Notes: a model not told the origin generated them from the sequence alone. A DNA stretch of 64,000 nucleotides from Drosophila persimilis (GCF_003286085.1 NW_020825364.1:558001-622000); one strand, 5' to 3'; shown: positions 47,201 through 61,296, counted from the first letter of the stretch. Translations and numbers: made by a program.

Positions 47201-50200
47201 CGACGACGACGACGAAGACGGAGGCAGACAGGCGGACGGACGGACGGACAGAGAGTTTCGGAAGTGCAACGAATATTGGCAATAAACATTCCAATTTGAT
47301 TTGTGCCCCTCCCTCCGATCGGCGACGCGGAGAGTGCACGAGGCCCAAAAGGGCAGAGGGGAGCTGCTGCAAGTCCAGTTTTAAGTGCAATTACAGCGAG
47401 AATGGGCCCTGCACTCCAGAAAGAGAAAGAAATTAGAATCAAAGACAAATTGTCGACAAAACTAAAGCAGTGACAGTGCAATTAATTATTTTGTCAGGGA
47501 AAACGAGTGTCGACTGCCGACTACCGTCTGCCGAGTGCACCTGAAAAGTGCCTGCCCCGCACAACCCTCCTCCCCGGGAAAAAATGCCAAGAGACAAGTG
47601 AGAAATGAAAAACTTTTCTCCCTCCCTCTCCCTCGCTCTGGGAGAAGGGGGAAGTGCACTTCCGACAGGTCAAAAATGAATCGCATCGCGCAATTAAACA
47701 GTTCTCTCTCTCTCCCAGGGCCTGGGGGCACCCAAAAGAAGAGGGGAACAAGAAGAACAAGAAGACGAAGGTGTGAAAACTTAATTAAGTCGAAAACAGA
47801 AGTCGCAACAAACGAAAAGAAACGAAAAGAAAGCCAAAACGAGGTGAAAATCACTTGAGGATGGAAATTCCCTCAAAGAAAATTCCACGGATTTACACAC
47901 GAATTTAATGCGATAGAAAACCCCCATTTTATTGAAAGCTAAACCCCAAAACTAAACTGTTGGCCAAATAGAATTTTGCGGTTGCGATTTCCTGCGGTTT
48001 GGCGGCCTTTGACGCCCTTTGACGCCCTTTGAAGCACCCTACGATAGGCTGCATGCAACATGCAGCAGCAGCGGCCTTTCGGTGGGCCAGTGAATGGACT
48101 GAGTTTACCTGAATCTGCCGACCTGTGACCTCTCGATAAGGACAAACATTCCCGAAGCATGCGTCACAGAGACATAAAAATCGAAAAATCCATTTCATTG
48201 CCGGTCGATTTGATAAGAGAGGACGGAGAGCAAGCCGGAGAAGCGGAGAAGCCAGCCCATCCTTGGAACAAAGGACTCGCCTCTGATGTTGCTGTGTTGC
48301 TGTCGTTTTTGGCGTGGGCTTCTGCTGCCTGGGAGGGCATCGGCGCATCTTCCTCGAATGATTTATGCGTGCATTTTCAGTGCATTTCATGGCTGCTTAA
48401 TTAGTGATTAAAAGAGCTGAAAAAAACAGCAACCAAACCCAGAAACACTCCCACGAAATGCCCGTCGCTGCAGAGTCGTGGGTGCGGAAGAACCACCGCC
48501 AGCGGATCGCTGCAAGACGGTCCTCCACAGATGGCATGAATGGGAAACAATCGCCCAGGAATTAAACAATTAATGTGTAATTATCACAGTTTCGCACACA
48601 GACCGCAGAGCGCACAGAGCACAGCGCACGGCGCGGGATGCCCCGGAGCGCCAGCAGAGGAAGGAACTGCTTCAATCCCTGCTGGATTCGAGAGGAGAAA
48701 AGAAAGAGAGTCGTCAAAACGCCCACTGGACGGACGGGCATGGAGCGTGAGGTGTGCGGTGTGCGGGCGGCTCCAGGGCGTGCCGACAAACGATCCTTAC
48801 TCGAGGGGCCACCAAAACGGAGAACGGCGAACGGAGAACGGATCGGAGAGATCGGAGAGAGAGCAATACATCATCATCAGAGTCGGCCCAAGGAGAGGAG
48901 CAGGAGGAGGTAGGCCTAACGATCGTTGAAAGTCCTGGAGTGGTGCCGAGTAGGAATCATGTAATTTTCTAAGAGAGCGGGAGGGAGATCGGTAGGGAGA
49001 TCGGTGGAGAGATGATTGTTTTTAGGGGTTTTAGATCATCCAAAATGTGATCGCTGATGAAGGCGCCGGCACCGCTTCGGCAGGAGCTTCTTCGCCTCCA
49101 ATTATGTTGTTACGGCACGGAGTGGAGGCGGGGGCAGGGGCAGGGGGATCAAAGCGATCAACCGATGATCAGGCAGCCATCAACGAAAATTGTTTCGGAC
49201 ACTGATGTGCGGCAATTAGATGTTGAAAGGAGTCGAAGAACCCAAGAGGCACCGCGCGGAGGGCCAGAGTCGCCACGTGTTGCAAGCAACCAGCCAACTA
49301 GCATCTGTATCTGTAGCTGTAGATGTATCTGTATCTGTATCTTATGCAAATCAGTTTTAGGGCTAAGCAGCAGCAGGAGGGGCAAGCGAAAGAAGGAATT
49401 AGCATTCGCAACAATTGAATTAATGGCGCTGCAGAATGTCCTTTAAGGAGCTTAAGGACGGGCGGCAGGGAGAGGATTTGCAAGCCTCTTTCGAGGATTG
49501 AATTAAGGCCGAAACAATGGCCACAAATTAACTGCTTTTCGTGCTCTAATTCAAGGTGCGTGTGCACCCTGGCCGGAGATTGCTCCGCTCCTGAAATTAA
49601 TGGCAATTATCCCTGAGCCCTCGCTTTAACCGCAAAATTGTCCTCCCAAAAAGGAGCGGGAGAGGGAGCGGCAGAGGCAGAGGCAGAGATCTCTGTGTCT
49701 CTGGGCCTGAAAATGTCGTGTATGCGTGTACGTCTAAGCCGCATTGTCTCTGCGTTTGATCTTGTGCCGAAACAAAAGTTAAACTCTTCCCCGAGAGCGA
49801 GGGAGAGGGAGACAGGGAGAGAAATCCAGAGCAATCTTCCGTAGATGAAGCTGTGGGAGTGAGTCCACTCCGTGCCTGAAACGATGGATGGATGGATGGA
49901 TGGATGGATGGATGGATGCTCTTAAGGCGCCGCAGATCTTTCAAAGCATATCAAGTGCTTAGCATAATTAGTAGATGCATACTCGGGACTGGACTCTGGA
50001 CCTATTGTTGTGCCACCAAAATCTGCTTAACCCTCATGATCGTATGCGTTTAGGCAACTTATCGAGTAGAAGAGATCTGAGAAGGGCAGCAGAGATCTCC
50101 CTCTGTTGAGGATCTTTTTCCCATGCAAAACAATGGAGAGATCTAACTTTGAAGATCTCTTTCTTACAAATTGTTTGGCTTTTGAGCTTTTGATGCTCCC

Positions 50201-52242
50201 CAATAAATTCCGATATGAATGTCCAAATATTTACACAAATTAATGCATTTCCTTCTCCCTGTCCCTCTCCCCCTCTCTCTCTCTCTCTACTCTTCCGATG
50301 GCTTCTGTTGTTATGGAAAGTGCGTGCCCCAAAAGCGACTCCAGAAGCATTTTCCCACAGAGCTTTCGTTTCGGTGTTTTATTTTTTTCTTTCGATTGAG
50401 AATCTTTTTTTTTTTTTTCTTTTTTTTCTTTGATGAACACAAAAAACGGATTTTCATTCTGTCGGGAGGGGGGTGGGGGCTTTTCTTTTGGGGCGGCTTA
50501 GGGAGACGCAATGACACCTTGAATGCCGCGGCGGCAGCGCCCACACGAAATTGAGACATCCACTTGGGGCAGGCCACGGCCACTGGTGGCAGGTATTTGT
50601 TTCGGGAGCATGGCTTTCCCATAGCTTTCAAGTGGAGGAATGTGCTGGGTGTTGCATTCAACGGATTAGTAGCAGCACTCGGCTGCAAGTGATCGGTGAT
50701 CGTAATGACTTTTGGATTTCCAGAAGAGGAAGCCGAAAGGCCAACGTGGGAAACGTGGGAACGGAGTGCAGCAGTGACATTGAAGTGGATCTCGAGTCTC
50801 CAATCTGTGGCCTGGACTTGTGACACGAACGCCCTTGCCCTGGCCCTTGGCCTGGCCCTTGCCCTGGCCCTTACCCTGGCATTTGCATAAATTCCAAGCC
50901 GTGTATCATTGCGGTGCATGCACCATTCATTCGTGCATTAAATTGTCTTTCGATTGACCGCAAAAGAAGCACGGATCTGTTGCTGCCACCGCAAAGTGGA
51001 GCTGCAAGTTTCGGCATTCATCAAAAAGTTGCAACAATGTTGACATCTTTCTCGGTTCGGTTCCCGAAACTGCTCTCCGCCGCTCTCCTCCCCTCTTTGT
51101 ACTGCATATTTCCCTCCCTCCTTTAATATTTTGGAAATATTATGCAGGGTAATCCTTTAATCGCCTCCGAGTGTCCGTCCCAGCCTCCTTTTGTTGGCCA
51201 TATTTTCCACTAATTTTCGTTTTTGGTCCGCAATTCCATTGGTTTTTGCTGCCACAAAGGGATACACATTTGTGTCGAATAATCCCTAAGTGGACATAAT
51301 CCTTTTGTTTGCCACTGTCTCTGGGACCTCTGAGGATCTCCAAGGATCTACGGATCTATGGATCTGTGCGTTTCTGTTTCTTTTTTTTTTTTAATAACTC
51401 TTTTGCGTCTTTGAGGCTTTGTTTGGCGAAGATCATAAAGGAAGTGCAGGCTGAGGCATTATCTGGACAATTGTCCAGTGGGCGGATATGGATATTTAAT
51501 ACTTTTTTTTGTTCAACCAAAATGCGGAAGGCACTGCCAAAGTCCGAGCAAAATGTGAGTTAAATACGAGAGGAACTGCGAACTGCGAAACTGTGAGAGA
51601 AATGCCATTTAAATGGAAGAGAAAGTGCCCGATTTTGAGTCAAAATTCGAAAGAAGAATCCGCAAATACTTAATTTAAAAAAAATGGGATTTAAATTTGT
51701 GAAAAGTGAAGGAAAATGTGGAAAAACTTCTCGATAACGTAGAATTTTGATTTGAATAGGAATTAGAATAAGAAAATGTCTAAAAATATGTGAAAAGTGT
51801 TTAAAACTGAAAAGAAGTTTCCAAATATTGAGTGAAAAGTGACTAAAAAGTGGTGCAGGACTAGAGGGATCCATGGATCAAAGAGGGACTTATCCCGACC
51901 GATAACTGCTTGCCAGCGACACCATATGCCGGTGGTTTTATCATCGAAAATCCTGTTAAGGGGTAATCGGCCCCCTACCCCGCCCCGCCCCGCCCCCGCA
52001 AGAGCGAGAGCTTCACACATCTGTCGGAACGGAGATCGGCGACCGGAGGGGGGAGTCTGCAGCATGCATCGAAGGTGGTCCCCCCAGCAGCGTCCGAGTC
52101 GCTGTCTGTGTCGCCGCTTAATAACCGAATAAAAAATGATAACCCCGAAAAATAAGAAGACATCAAAAGAAGCCACAGATGCAGGCGTATGCATGGAGAC
52201 GGAGGTGGAGACTGCAGGCCAAAAATTAAGAGAACATGGTCA
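44217..52242. other. Noncoding DNA
   Basis: No gene seen. Simple repeats include CAGG (45535-45554), GATG (46542-46563), GA-rich tracts (46833-46881 and 47003-47032), GATG again (49884-49918) and T runs near 50407-50430. An AT-rich, low-repeat stretch at 51.58-51.84 kb has GTGAAAAGTG-type short repeats. Confidence 0.5.
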
Positions 52243-52369
52243 ACAGAGAGACAGAGAGACAGAGAGAGAGAGAGAGAGAGACAGAGAGGGGTCTCTAACA
52301 AGCTAAGCAAAACATAAGAAAGAAAGAAGGAAAGAACAGAGAGAGAGAGAGAGAGAGAGAGACAGAGGT
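52243..52369 (+). repeat. GA-rich tract
   Basis: Two blocks of alternating GA, with GACA and GAGG interruptions, make about 125 bp of nearly pure purine. It could bind GAGA factor or form triplex DNA; sequence alone shows only the composition. Confidence 0.75.
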
Positions 52370-55300
52370 AGAAGCGAAGCCTCATAATGCACAAAAAAGG
52401 GTCATAATGATCGGCAGAGATCGCAGAGAAATTGGAGGCACACAGATCGCCAGAGACAGAGACAGAGCCAGAGACAGAGACAGAGCCAGTGATCCCCAGC
52501 CACAGAGCTGGCTGTGTGGAGACCACCGATGCGTCGTCTTAATTTATTCACACAGAACGACCTCTGGGGGATCTCCTGGAGATCTCTGTGCTGTGGGTAG
52601 CCCAGGCCGGCCCAGGCTCTTTAAACTCTTATTAATGAGCCGCAACGCGCTGCAGCCTCGCAAGTGTCGCACGCAACGCACGCCGATTAAGCCCCAGTTA
52701 ACGTTTCCCCACAAAAAGGTGGCGATCCATGTCGACCATGATCACGGGGCATGTGTCTCCGTGTCTCCATGTCTCCTCGGTCTCTCGGTAATCACGGGGC
52801 ATGTCTTTTTGATTTTTTGGGATTAAAGTGCAGTCGTCGCAGGGCTTTTATCGGCCCTAATGGACCATGGAGCATGGACCATGGCCAGGCCTCCGTGTGA
52901 CAACTTCTTCTGTCAGCTGGAACTGTTGCTGTTGTTTCAATTAAGATTCCCATAAACCCAGAGACCTTCTCGCCGGCACTGGGACTGCGGTGTGCGGCGT
53001 GCGGTGTCTCCTGGTTATCTCCGTGGCCTGTCACTGGCCGCGCCTCCGCCTCGATTTTGTTTTCCACTAAATAAAGACATTAAAAGTGCCGTCCAGGTTC
53101 TGTTTTTTTCTGCTTTTTCTGTTCTGTTTCTGTGTTTGGGATTTGTGATCTCGGTTTCGGGTTTTCGGGTTTTCGGGCTTAGGGCTGTGGGGATTTATTA
53201 GGGACCACCTTTGTGGGTCCCGGGCTTAACACTTTTTTGTGCTGGTCGCTCGTTGGCTGTTTTTAATTTCACTTGCCACACGGGGCAATCAATCTCCGGG
53301 CGGACTGTGTCAACCCCGGTTATGAGCCTGAGAAATGGCCATAAACCATCATTAACAAGCGGCAGCTGCCTGTCCTCTGGCGCTTACAACCTGGACATGG
53401 CAACGGATTCCGATTCGAAGTCGGATTCGGACATGGAGATGCAGTTGTGTTTTTTTTATGGCGTTTTCCTCTGTGCGGCTGTGTGTGGTGCAAGTTCCAG
53501 GGAATCAGCTGCTGTGGAAAGTGTTGACATCTCTTGTGCCGCCCAAGCTGCCGCCGCTTCTTGTGGGGTCTCTCCTCTTTCGGCCAGTGTTCTTTTGGGG
53601 GAATCACAGAGAGAAGATTCAGGGGAAATTCGTTGTGGCCCAGAGAGCTTTTGTGCTCTAATTTTTGTTGAAAATCCCCCCCAGGAAATCCATGATAATC
53701 CCAATTAACGTTTCAGAAATTTCCAGCAGAAGAGACGCGTCGAAATGCCCTCCAGAGACAGAGACAGAGGCAGAGACAGAGACACAGAAAGGCAAAAAAC
53801 TGGCCAAACAACTGCCACATTTTCATGAATGAATGAATGAATGAATTTTCGATTTCCACTAAAACTCCTACACCGCAAAAGATACATAGATACGGGATAC
53901 ATTGAGGCGGAGGCAGAGACAGTGGCACGGGGCACGGGGCACGGGGCACGGGGCATGGGGCTGCCACAACCTACTCGGTCATGCAAAACACGATTCACTA
54001 TTAAGGCAAAAAGTTGTACAAGTGGGGGCTGGGAGGGGGGCAAACGGGAGGAGACTGCCACCGCAATGGGGCAGGCACAGCCAGGCAGACAGGCAACGAA
54101 CAAACAGCTTTTGAAGCATAGAAGAAATTGAATGGAGGAGTCGCCACAGACACAGACACAGGCACAGACACAGAGACAGAGACAGAGCCCCCGGGTTGGG
54201 GCAGTGGGGGGGTTACGCCGTCTGGAGTGGAGATCGCTTCGGCTTCGGCCTGGCTTGGGCTTTGGCTTTGGCTTTGGCTTTCATTCATAAATGGCCTAAG
54301 CGGTGAGACGAGGTTTTGGCAATCTGTACGAGCTGTGCTGTGCTGTGCTGTGCTGTGCTGTGCTGGCTGTGGAGCCCTCTTGGCGGACGGGGAAAACACT
54401 CTCTGGAGGATGAATCATCTGCTGGCTGCCTGGCAATGCAATGGGGCACGTGATGCCCGTTGTGTCGAGGTGTGTCAATTAGCAGTTGGTTGTTGCCTGT
54501 TGCCTGTTGCCTGCTGCCTGCTGCCTGAAGAGGCAGAGGCAGAGGCAGGCACATCCATAGCCAGACGATGATGGTGAGGAGGAGGCACTCGTTGAAGCAC
54601 AGCCGCACGATGGGGCCGAGGCGGAGGCACAGCCAGAGTGGAGGGGGGAGGAGGAGGATCATGAGAGGTAATCGCTGAATGCTTAGGCGTAAGTCCACGG
54701 CATGACTCATCTTGCCACACAGTTGCGCGACTGTTGTTGCGCCACAAAAAGCAGCTTCTCCTTCAGCACCGAGAACCGAAGGGACTCCGTATTTGAGCAG
54801 CGCAAAAGAACTACCAGAGGAGCCCAAAGAGCGAGGCACTAGACACCACTGGCTTTTCCTGGATCCACCCTGAAGAAATCGTGTGCCAAAGAAGTGTATG
54901 GTATGGCCGTTACTCTTGCGGAAACCCAATGAAAAAGAGCTAGTTCTTTATGGAGGAACCTCTATGATCCGCTCTATGAGTGCTCTTTGCCTCTGGCTCT
55001 GACTCTGGCTCTGACTCTGGCTCTGCCTCTGCCTTTTGCCAATTTATGAATGAAGTCGAAGCCGAGGCCGAAGCCAACTGGTTTTCCCTGCTGCTTCCTG
55101 CGCCGATAGACTCTTGGAGGCGATGTCTGCGACTGGCACCCACATGGAGTGTGTGCCTCATGTGTGCGGGTGGTGTCCACATCCCATATCCATATCCATA
55201 TCCACATCCATATCCATATCCACATCCACTTCCACATATCCACATCCGCTGGCTTCTCTATTAAATGCGGAAGAGGGCGTTGCGGCGATTCATTCTGATT

Positions 55301-57890
55301 CATTTGTATGCGGCATGCCCCAACCTCAAGCTCATCATCGTCACCGTTCCCGTCCCCGTCACCGTCAGCGTCCCCGTCACGTGCTGGGCGGGATTCTTGG
55401 ATTCGAATTTGGTTTTTTGGGACGACTTTGGGGTTTGGCGTTGCGGCGTTGTGGCGTTGCGGCGGTACCCTTTGTGGCGCCCACAAGCCACAAGCCGCGT
55501 GCCGCTTTGATTAATTATGCGATGGTAGCCCTACTCCCACTCCCCCTCCCACTCTGCTGTGTGCCCCCCTCCATTGCCGAGTGGCAAGCGGTGTGGAAAC
55601 TTATTGGCTTAAATACCATTTGTACGTCTTTTTGTGTGTGTTAGAACAATTGCCTCGCATTGGGGGGACACCGGGGGGATACGCCAGATGATTTTTCGTG
55701 TTTCCACTGGCCAGCGATGGCCTATATGTCATTATCTTCGAATCGGAGCTGCCTGGGACACCATTTATCGAGGGAAACACACACGACAGAGGCTCCATTC
55801 GGGATACTGTTTGAATAGATAGGGAGATCGGAGCTGTAAGTAGTCAAAGCCGAAGAATGTTTCCTCCTCCGCATACCAGAGAGAAGTCGGCGGCCTCAGC
55901 GCTGAACCGCAAACAATTTCCACCCATCTTGCAGCCTCTTGCAGCCTTTGGCAGCCCACAAGTCCACAGAACTTTATCCTTGTTGGGTATTTGATTTCTT
56001 GGCCTGGAAATTTCTCGTTAAACTTTGCAACAAAGTCGCGGACGGGGGCGTCAATTAGGCTGCCTGCCACCCGTGCAACCAGGCCATTGTTGAGGCAGAT
56101 TCCGAGGCAGAGAGAGAGAGAGAGGCGGGAGGGCAGGTGTGTGTCCAGAGGCCGGGGCCACGAGCGCCACATGATGATGCAGCTGCCGCCAGCCGCCAGC
56201 CTCCTGCGCCGGACAGCGGCTAATTCCACCGCCTGCAAAATGGCAACACAATGGCAGAAGCCGCCAGGGTGAAGGTCAGATTTCGAGGCAATCAAACAAT
56301 GGGAAATGCAAAAGACACAGAGGGAGCGGAATATCGTTTTGAATATGAAATGAAATGGAGGCAGAGGCAGAGGCAGAGGCAGAGGCCAGCCTTGACCGTA
56401 GGTGGACTCCAATTACCCTACACCCGGCGGCAGCTGGGAATGGAATCGCCTTTCGATGCCCGATGCCCGACTCCCGACTCCCGACTCCTGATCGATCGAC
56501 AGATTGATCTTTCAATCAAATGGCAGCTGTGCTGCAGCTCTGATTCTTTTTGGAGTGCGCCAATTTCCAGACATTCGATTGGGTTTCCAGGGAATCCGAG
56601 TGCCAGGGAGTGCTTTTTATCAAACCCAAAACGAATGAAACGAAACAAAACGAAACGATCAAGAAATTCACAAGAGAAGCCTCGTCATCAGCGCAGATTG
56701 AAATAATTCCCCCCCGAGCTGGCGAGCTGCCGAGCTGCCGAGCTGCCGATCTGGCGAGCTGCCAACTTGCCAAGTCATCACGAATATATTGGTCGGTAGC
56801 GGCCCCGATCCTCTGATCTTTTGGCCCAAAACGCAGGCGCGCAGCCGCTGCCGCAGACGCAGATCGCAAGAGTCGCAGATCGCGTGCGATAAGCAACGTC
56901 AATATTTGTGTTCCGCCGTTGGATAAATGGATGGATGGATAGGATAGGATGGATAGGCTGGAAGGTATATGCTCTGAGGTCTCGCATCTGATGGAAGCGG
57001 CGATTATGAGGTCCTTGTTAGTCGGCTTCACCGCCTTTGAGGTCCAAGAGGGACAAGTGGCTGCTCTGCTCTGCGCTGCGCTGCTCTGCCCAATTTGCGC
57101 TCTGTTTGTGTATCATTTTGTTGTGGGCCTGGCTAATTGTTTTGCTACCTGCTGACCTCTCCTCTCCTGTCCTCTCCGCTCCTCTGCCCCGATCTGTTGA
57201 TCCATATCCAAGCACTAACCACTCCACCGCCCTCCTCCGATCATGAGATCGGCTACGACGACCTGTGGGAATCACTGTCGGAATGACTGTTTGCCTTTGC
57301 CTTTGCCTTTGCTGTTGGGTTTTCTCTGCGGTGGGAAATCCACAACCAGACTAGAAATGTAACAAGTTTGCGGTTTTTCTCTCTTTTTTTGAGAGAGAGA
57401 GAGCGAGGGCCTCCCGGGATCTCTCAGTTTCGAGTGTTTTTTGGAGTTTACTGGACAACTTTGACACCAAATATGATGGTTTCTATTTTTGGAAACAGCT
57501 TGGAAACAGGGCCATTAATTCTTACATTTCAACAGTTCAAAATCAGACCAATAATCTCAGATGGGTTTCTTAGAGGGCTGTGCATCAGAGATACAATTAT
57601 TTGGCTTCCATTTGACTTTTAATCTACTGATTATTGATTATCTATCATTTAAATGCCACTGTACTTCGGAGGACAGTATTGTTTCTTAAATTTGTTCATG
57701 AGTTGCCTGCTTTTTGCCACCCCAACGAATGAAACAAACCAGTAGTCTCCTCGTTGGCGCCTTATATCTGCTGAAAAGCCATTAAAATACTGTGAAATAC
57801 TCGAAATACTTAAGTTTACTTTAAGAAGCCCCCCTCTGGCACTGCACTGGTTCCCACTTTCCGTTCCACCAGTTCCGTGGCTCTGTGCTT
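52370..57890. other. Noncoding DNA upstream of snm
   Basis: No gene seen. It includes GGGCAC repeats (53925-53957), a TGTGC pentamer repeat (54337-54364), a CATATC/CACATC hexamer array (55183-55247), a GAATGAAT run (53825-53845) and GA tracts near 56108-56125. AT content rises from about 57.45 kb toward snm. Confidence 0.5.
55183..55247. repeat. CATATC/CACATC hexamer array
   Basis: About ten hexamers alternating between CATATC and CACATC, with minor variants. Confidence 0.8.
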
Positions 57891-57892
57891 CT

Positions 57893-58027
57893 GTGGCAAC
57901 GCTTTTTCTTTACTATCTGGCAACGCTGCGTTCAGATTTGTTGCAGCTTTTGACGTTCTTTGCTTTTTTAGTGCGAGTTTTATTTATGCGTTGATTTTGA
58001 ACACTTTTAATTGCATTTATCACAGAA
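57893..58027 (+). promoter_or_regulatory. snm: Probable snm promoter and 5' leader
   Basis: Two GGCAACGCT motifs lie at 57895 and 57919, followed by TTCAGATT, a possible initiator, near 57931. The remaining roughly 95 bp to the ATG is T-rich leader. No TATA box is seen. The start site is a guess. Confidence 0.4.
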
Positions 58028-61000
58028 ATGAGTGCGGAAGATCTGGATGCTATTGAATATCTGGAATCCACTGAAGACGCCACAGACGCCGACGTAGACG
58101 ATGAGATCATGTATGTTTTTCGGATTGTTTTCAAATTCCATCTTATTTGACGTGTGTGTTGCAGCTTCTTAGATGAGCCGCAAGAGGAGGATCACGAGGG
58201 GGAGCAGGACGAGGGAGGAGCTCCTTGGAGAGGCAAAGGGTTGTTGTTTCGTGTGATGCAAAAACGAAACAATCAAGAGGTAAAAACACTGTGACTTCTC
58301 TAATTTCACCATTGAAAAATGTCTGTGCTTTCCATTGTCCAGGCGACTGCTGCCGAATGGCTGGAACTGTACGACAAGTGCCCCTCGTCCGCGCTGGTGC
58401 GCCTGATGCAGCTCGTGGTGGACGCCAGTGGCAACCTGTACCAGATACCCCCCGAGACCAAGGCCCCCTTCCAGTACGGGGACATACTGCTGACGGCCAG
58501 GCAGGGGCTTAGATGCGTAAGTATCGGAATACCCAATGGCAAGGACACCCCCTAAGAACGCTTCTCTTTTCAGACCAGCCGAAGTTACTCCTTGTATTGG
58601 AGGAACGGCTGCACCACCGCCAGGCTGTCCTCCTTCGTGCGGTGTCTGGTGAAGGCTCTCGATGCCAAAGGCCATGCTGGTCATGTTCTGAAAGAGTTCT
58701 CAGCGTTTGTTCTAGTGCTTTCCGAGTCGGAGGTGCGTTCCTTTCGCTACGCGGGCACACTGGTTGGTGGGTGACTGAAAATACCATACGACAAAGAATG
58801 GAATAGATGGATGCTCCACTTCTAGGTCTCAAAGTGATGACTGGCATGCTGGCTGCGGACGCGGTGAGGGCCACGGATCTGGCGACTATCTGGAATGAAA
58901 TGTTGAGCCAACTGTTCGTGGGTCGTCGCCTGGACATCGCGGACTCCATACGCTGCCTGTGCTGCACGGAGCTCGCCCTGTGGCTGGCTACGTATCCGGC
59001 GGTGGCCTGCCAGCTGGCATCCCCGCACATGCACTGGCTGTTCGAGGCCCTGGCCGACACGTCGTCGAAGGTGCGCGAGTGCTGTGTGCTGGGCATATCG
59101 CGGGTGTACGGCACCGAGGATTTCCGTGTGAGGCTCTCCTGCCTGTCGCTGGTGGCGAAGTACAAGCAGTGTTTGCTGCTCGTCGCGACCGCGGACAAGG
59201 AGTGGGTGGTGAGCGAGCTGGCCCTACGCCTGCTCGCGCCCCTGCTACGCGACTCGCCCGATCTGTGGAGCGAGGAGGAGATGGCCACGATCGAGGGCTT
59301 GATGTTGAATCAGAATCGATGCGTGGCCCAGGCAGCCGCCGCGATCTTCACGCAGCGGCATCTCAGCAAGGAGGAGGACGAGATCTCTCGGATACGTCGC
59401 GTGGTGGCGTTCGCCGAGAGGTTTCCGGAGTATGAGCATTGCGCCTACCTGGTGGATGCCCTGATCGAAAGGAGCAACGTGGTCCTGGCCTGGGCCCCCA
59501 TGGTGGAGATGCTGCTGACGGGGGAGGAGCAGCAGAACGAAGACGGCATCATCATTGACCTACTGACGCGTGCCGTGAGACAATCGATAACCGGCGCGAT
59601 ACCCCCCGGACGCTATACCAAAGATCTGGTTAGGCAGGAGCCCATCGCAGGGGCCAAGCAGACGGCCACACAAGTCCTGGCGCCCGTGATGGACAGGCTC
59701 CTGCGAAAGTACGAAGGAAACTTGGCAAGTCTCTCGAATCTGCTGGAACTGCCGCAGTACTTCGATCACGAGGCAGAGGAGCACACCGAGCACTTGCCGC
59801 TGCTGATCACATGGCTGCAGAGGATACTTTTCCCCCAGCAGGACGTGGCGGTGATGCGCGTGGCCGCCGAGACTCTGAAGAAGGTCTGCGTGCCCTCGAA
59901 CTGGCCGGATATTCGGGCGATCCTGGCCACGGCCGTGAACAACTATCAGGTGGAGCTCAGCAGCTGGTATGCGGCTGCGAGTGCCAGGGCCACCAGTCGT
60001 CTGATGGAGACCCTGCAACTGGTGGCCGCGTTCTGGCGGCACTTTGACCTCACGAAGAATGAACTGCTGGGCCCCGTTCTGCAGAACCTGGAACAGAGTC
60101 TCCCGACAGAGGACAACGACAACGACAACGACAACGGCAACGCACTGCCGCGCGGCACCATCCCCTTGTACTTGGAGATGTGCTACTATGGCCTCATTTG
60201 GCGGCTAGCTGATAAGCAGAAAGATGCTGCCGCCAACGAGGATCTCAAGTCGAGTCTCACGGCGGTCATTCGTGCGGCATTCAAAATGATCAAGTTGATG
60301 CCACACAGTTCCTTCCCATACGTGAGTAAATGTTGCCGAATATGGAGAATATCCCTGCTAATGGCTCGTTCTCGGTGCAGGCCCTGACCACCATCTGTGA
60401 TCTGTTTCTGCTGTTCGGCCGTAACCAGCAACAGCAGTCCAGGGACGCACCCTATGTCTATGTGCCAACGATCCGGGAGTTTGAACTGCTCGAAGAACAC
60501 CTGATGATGCATCTGTTCGGTGCAGCGCCCGATCAACTGCACCCGGAGGAGGTCTTCGAGCTCCAGAAGAAGCGGCAGGCCTTGACGGGATACTGCAAAA
60601 TAATGTCCTTTAATGCAGTGCCCATCATGAGGTTCCGCTTCATTCTGCAGCACTACGACAAGGTGGCTATCGATCACTCCTTCTCCGACTATTCCACTAT
60701 CGATCTCCTCTTCCGCTTTTCAGTACTTCGACGCCTTCGGGGACTTGATGCACGCCGCCATGGAGAAGTGCCTGTACCTAAATGCCACCAACTATGGCAT
60801 GACACTGATGCACACGGGCGTGCTGGTCTTCGAAAGGGTGTTGAGGGCGAGTGGGGGGAGCGGAGTGCGTGCCGCCAGAGCCCCCGAGTTCGCGGATCTG
60901 CTCAAACTCTGCAAACGCCTGGCGAAGACCCTCAACACTGATCGACTGAGGAGTCGCCGAGGAGTGGTCGCCCTGCACCGCGCTGGCATCTTGTATGCCG

Positions 61001-61296
61001 CGCAGAACATGGGCCACAGACTGACGCGCCGGCCGACCGTGAAGTTGCTCTTCTTGAGAGTCCTGGAGGTGTTTGTGCCACAGCTACTCTCGCAGGATAA
61101 ACTGGCGATATTGCAGCATCTGGAGGAGAACATTCCCGCAGAGCTGTCATCGACCTGTCGCGAGGGCTGGGGGCCCCTGCACAGATATCGCACGGCCCTG
61201 CAACTGCGCCTCAAATTCAGTCGCCGCCGTGAGCTGCCCGCCCTTTGTTTATGTAACGGCAGCGAGTATCTCCCATATGTAACTCCAGCCGAGTGA
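58028..61296 (+). CDS. snm: Stromalin-2 / SNM, cohesin SA-family protein of meiosis
   Basis: Seven exons: 58028-58110, 58165-58279, 58343-58516, 58574-58766, 58826-60321, 60381-60662 and 60724-61296. All are GT/AG and in frame, giving 971 residues. The N-terminal 60 residues are acidic. The STAG region begins around TAAEWLELYDKCPSSALVRL (about 68). The stromalin conserved domain lies at about 222-330, including HWLFEALADTSSKVRE and VYGTEDFRVRL. The rest is HEAT-type helical repeat, with a low-complexity DNDNDNDN insert at about residue 620. The protein lacks the long tail of mitotic SA. The exon 4/5 join (VRSFRYAGTLVG-LKVMT) matches the STAG pattern. In D. melanogaster SNM holds achiasmate homologues together in male meiosis. 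A single SA2-type gene in this neighbourhood supports the symbol; the family call is strong. Confidence 0.9.

Noticed and set aside
53211-53708. 165-codon plus-strand frame
   Set aside because: No recognisable domain, unusual composition and no splice or promoter context; typical chance frame in GC-rich fly DNA.
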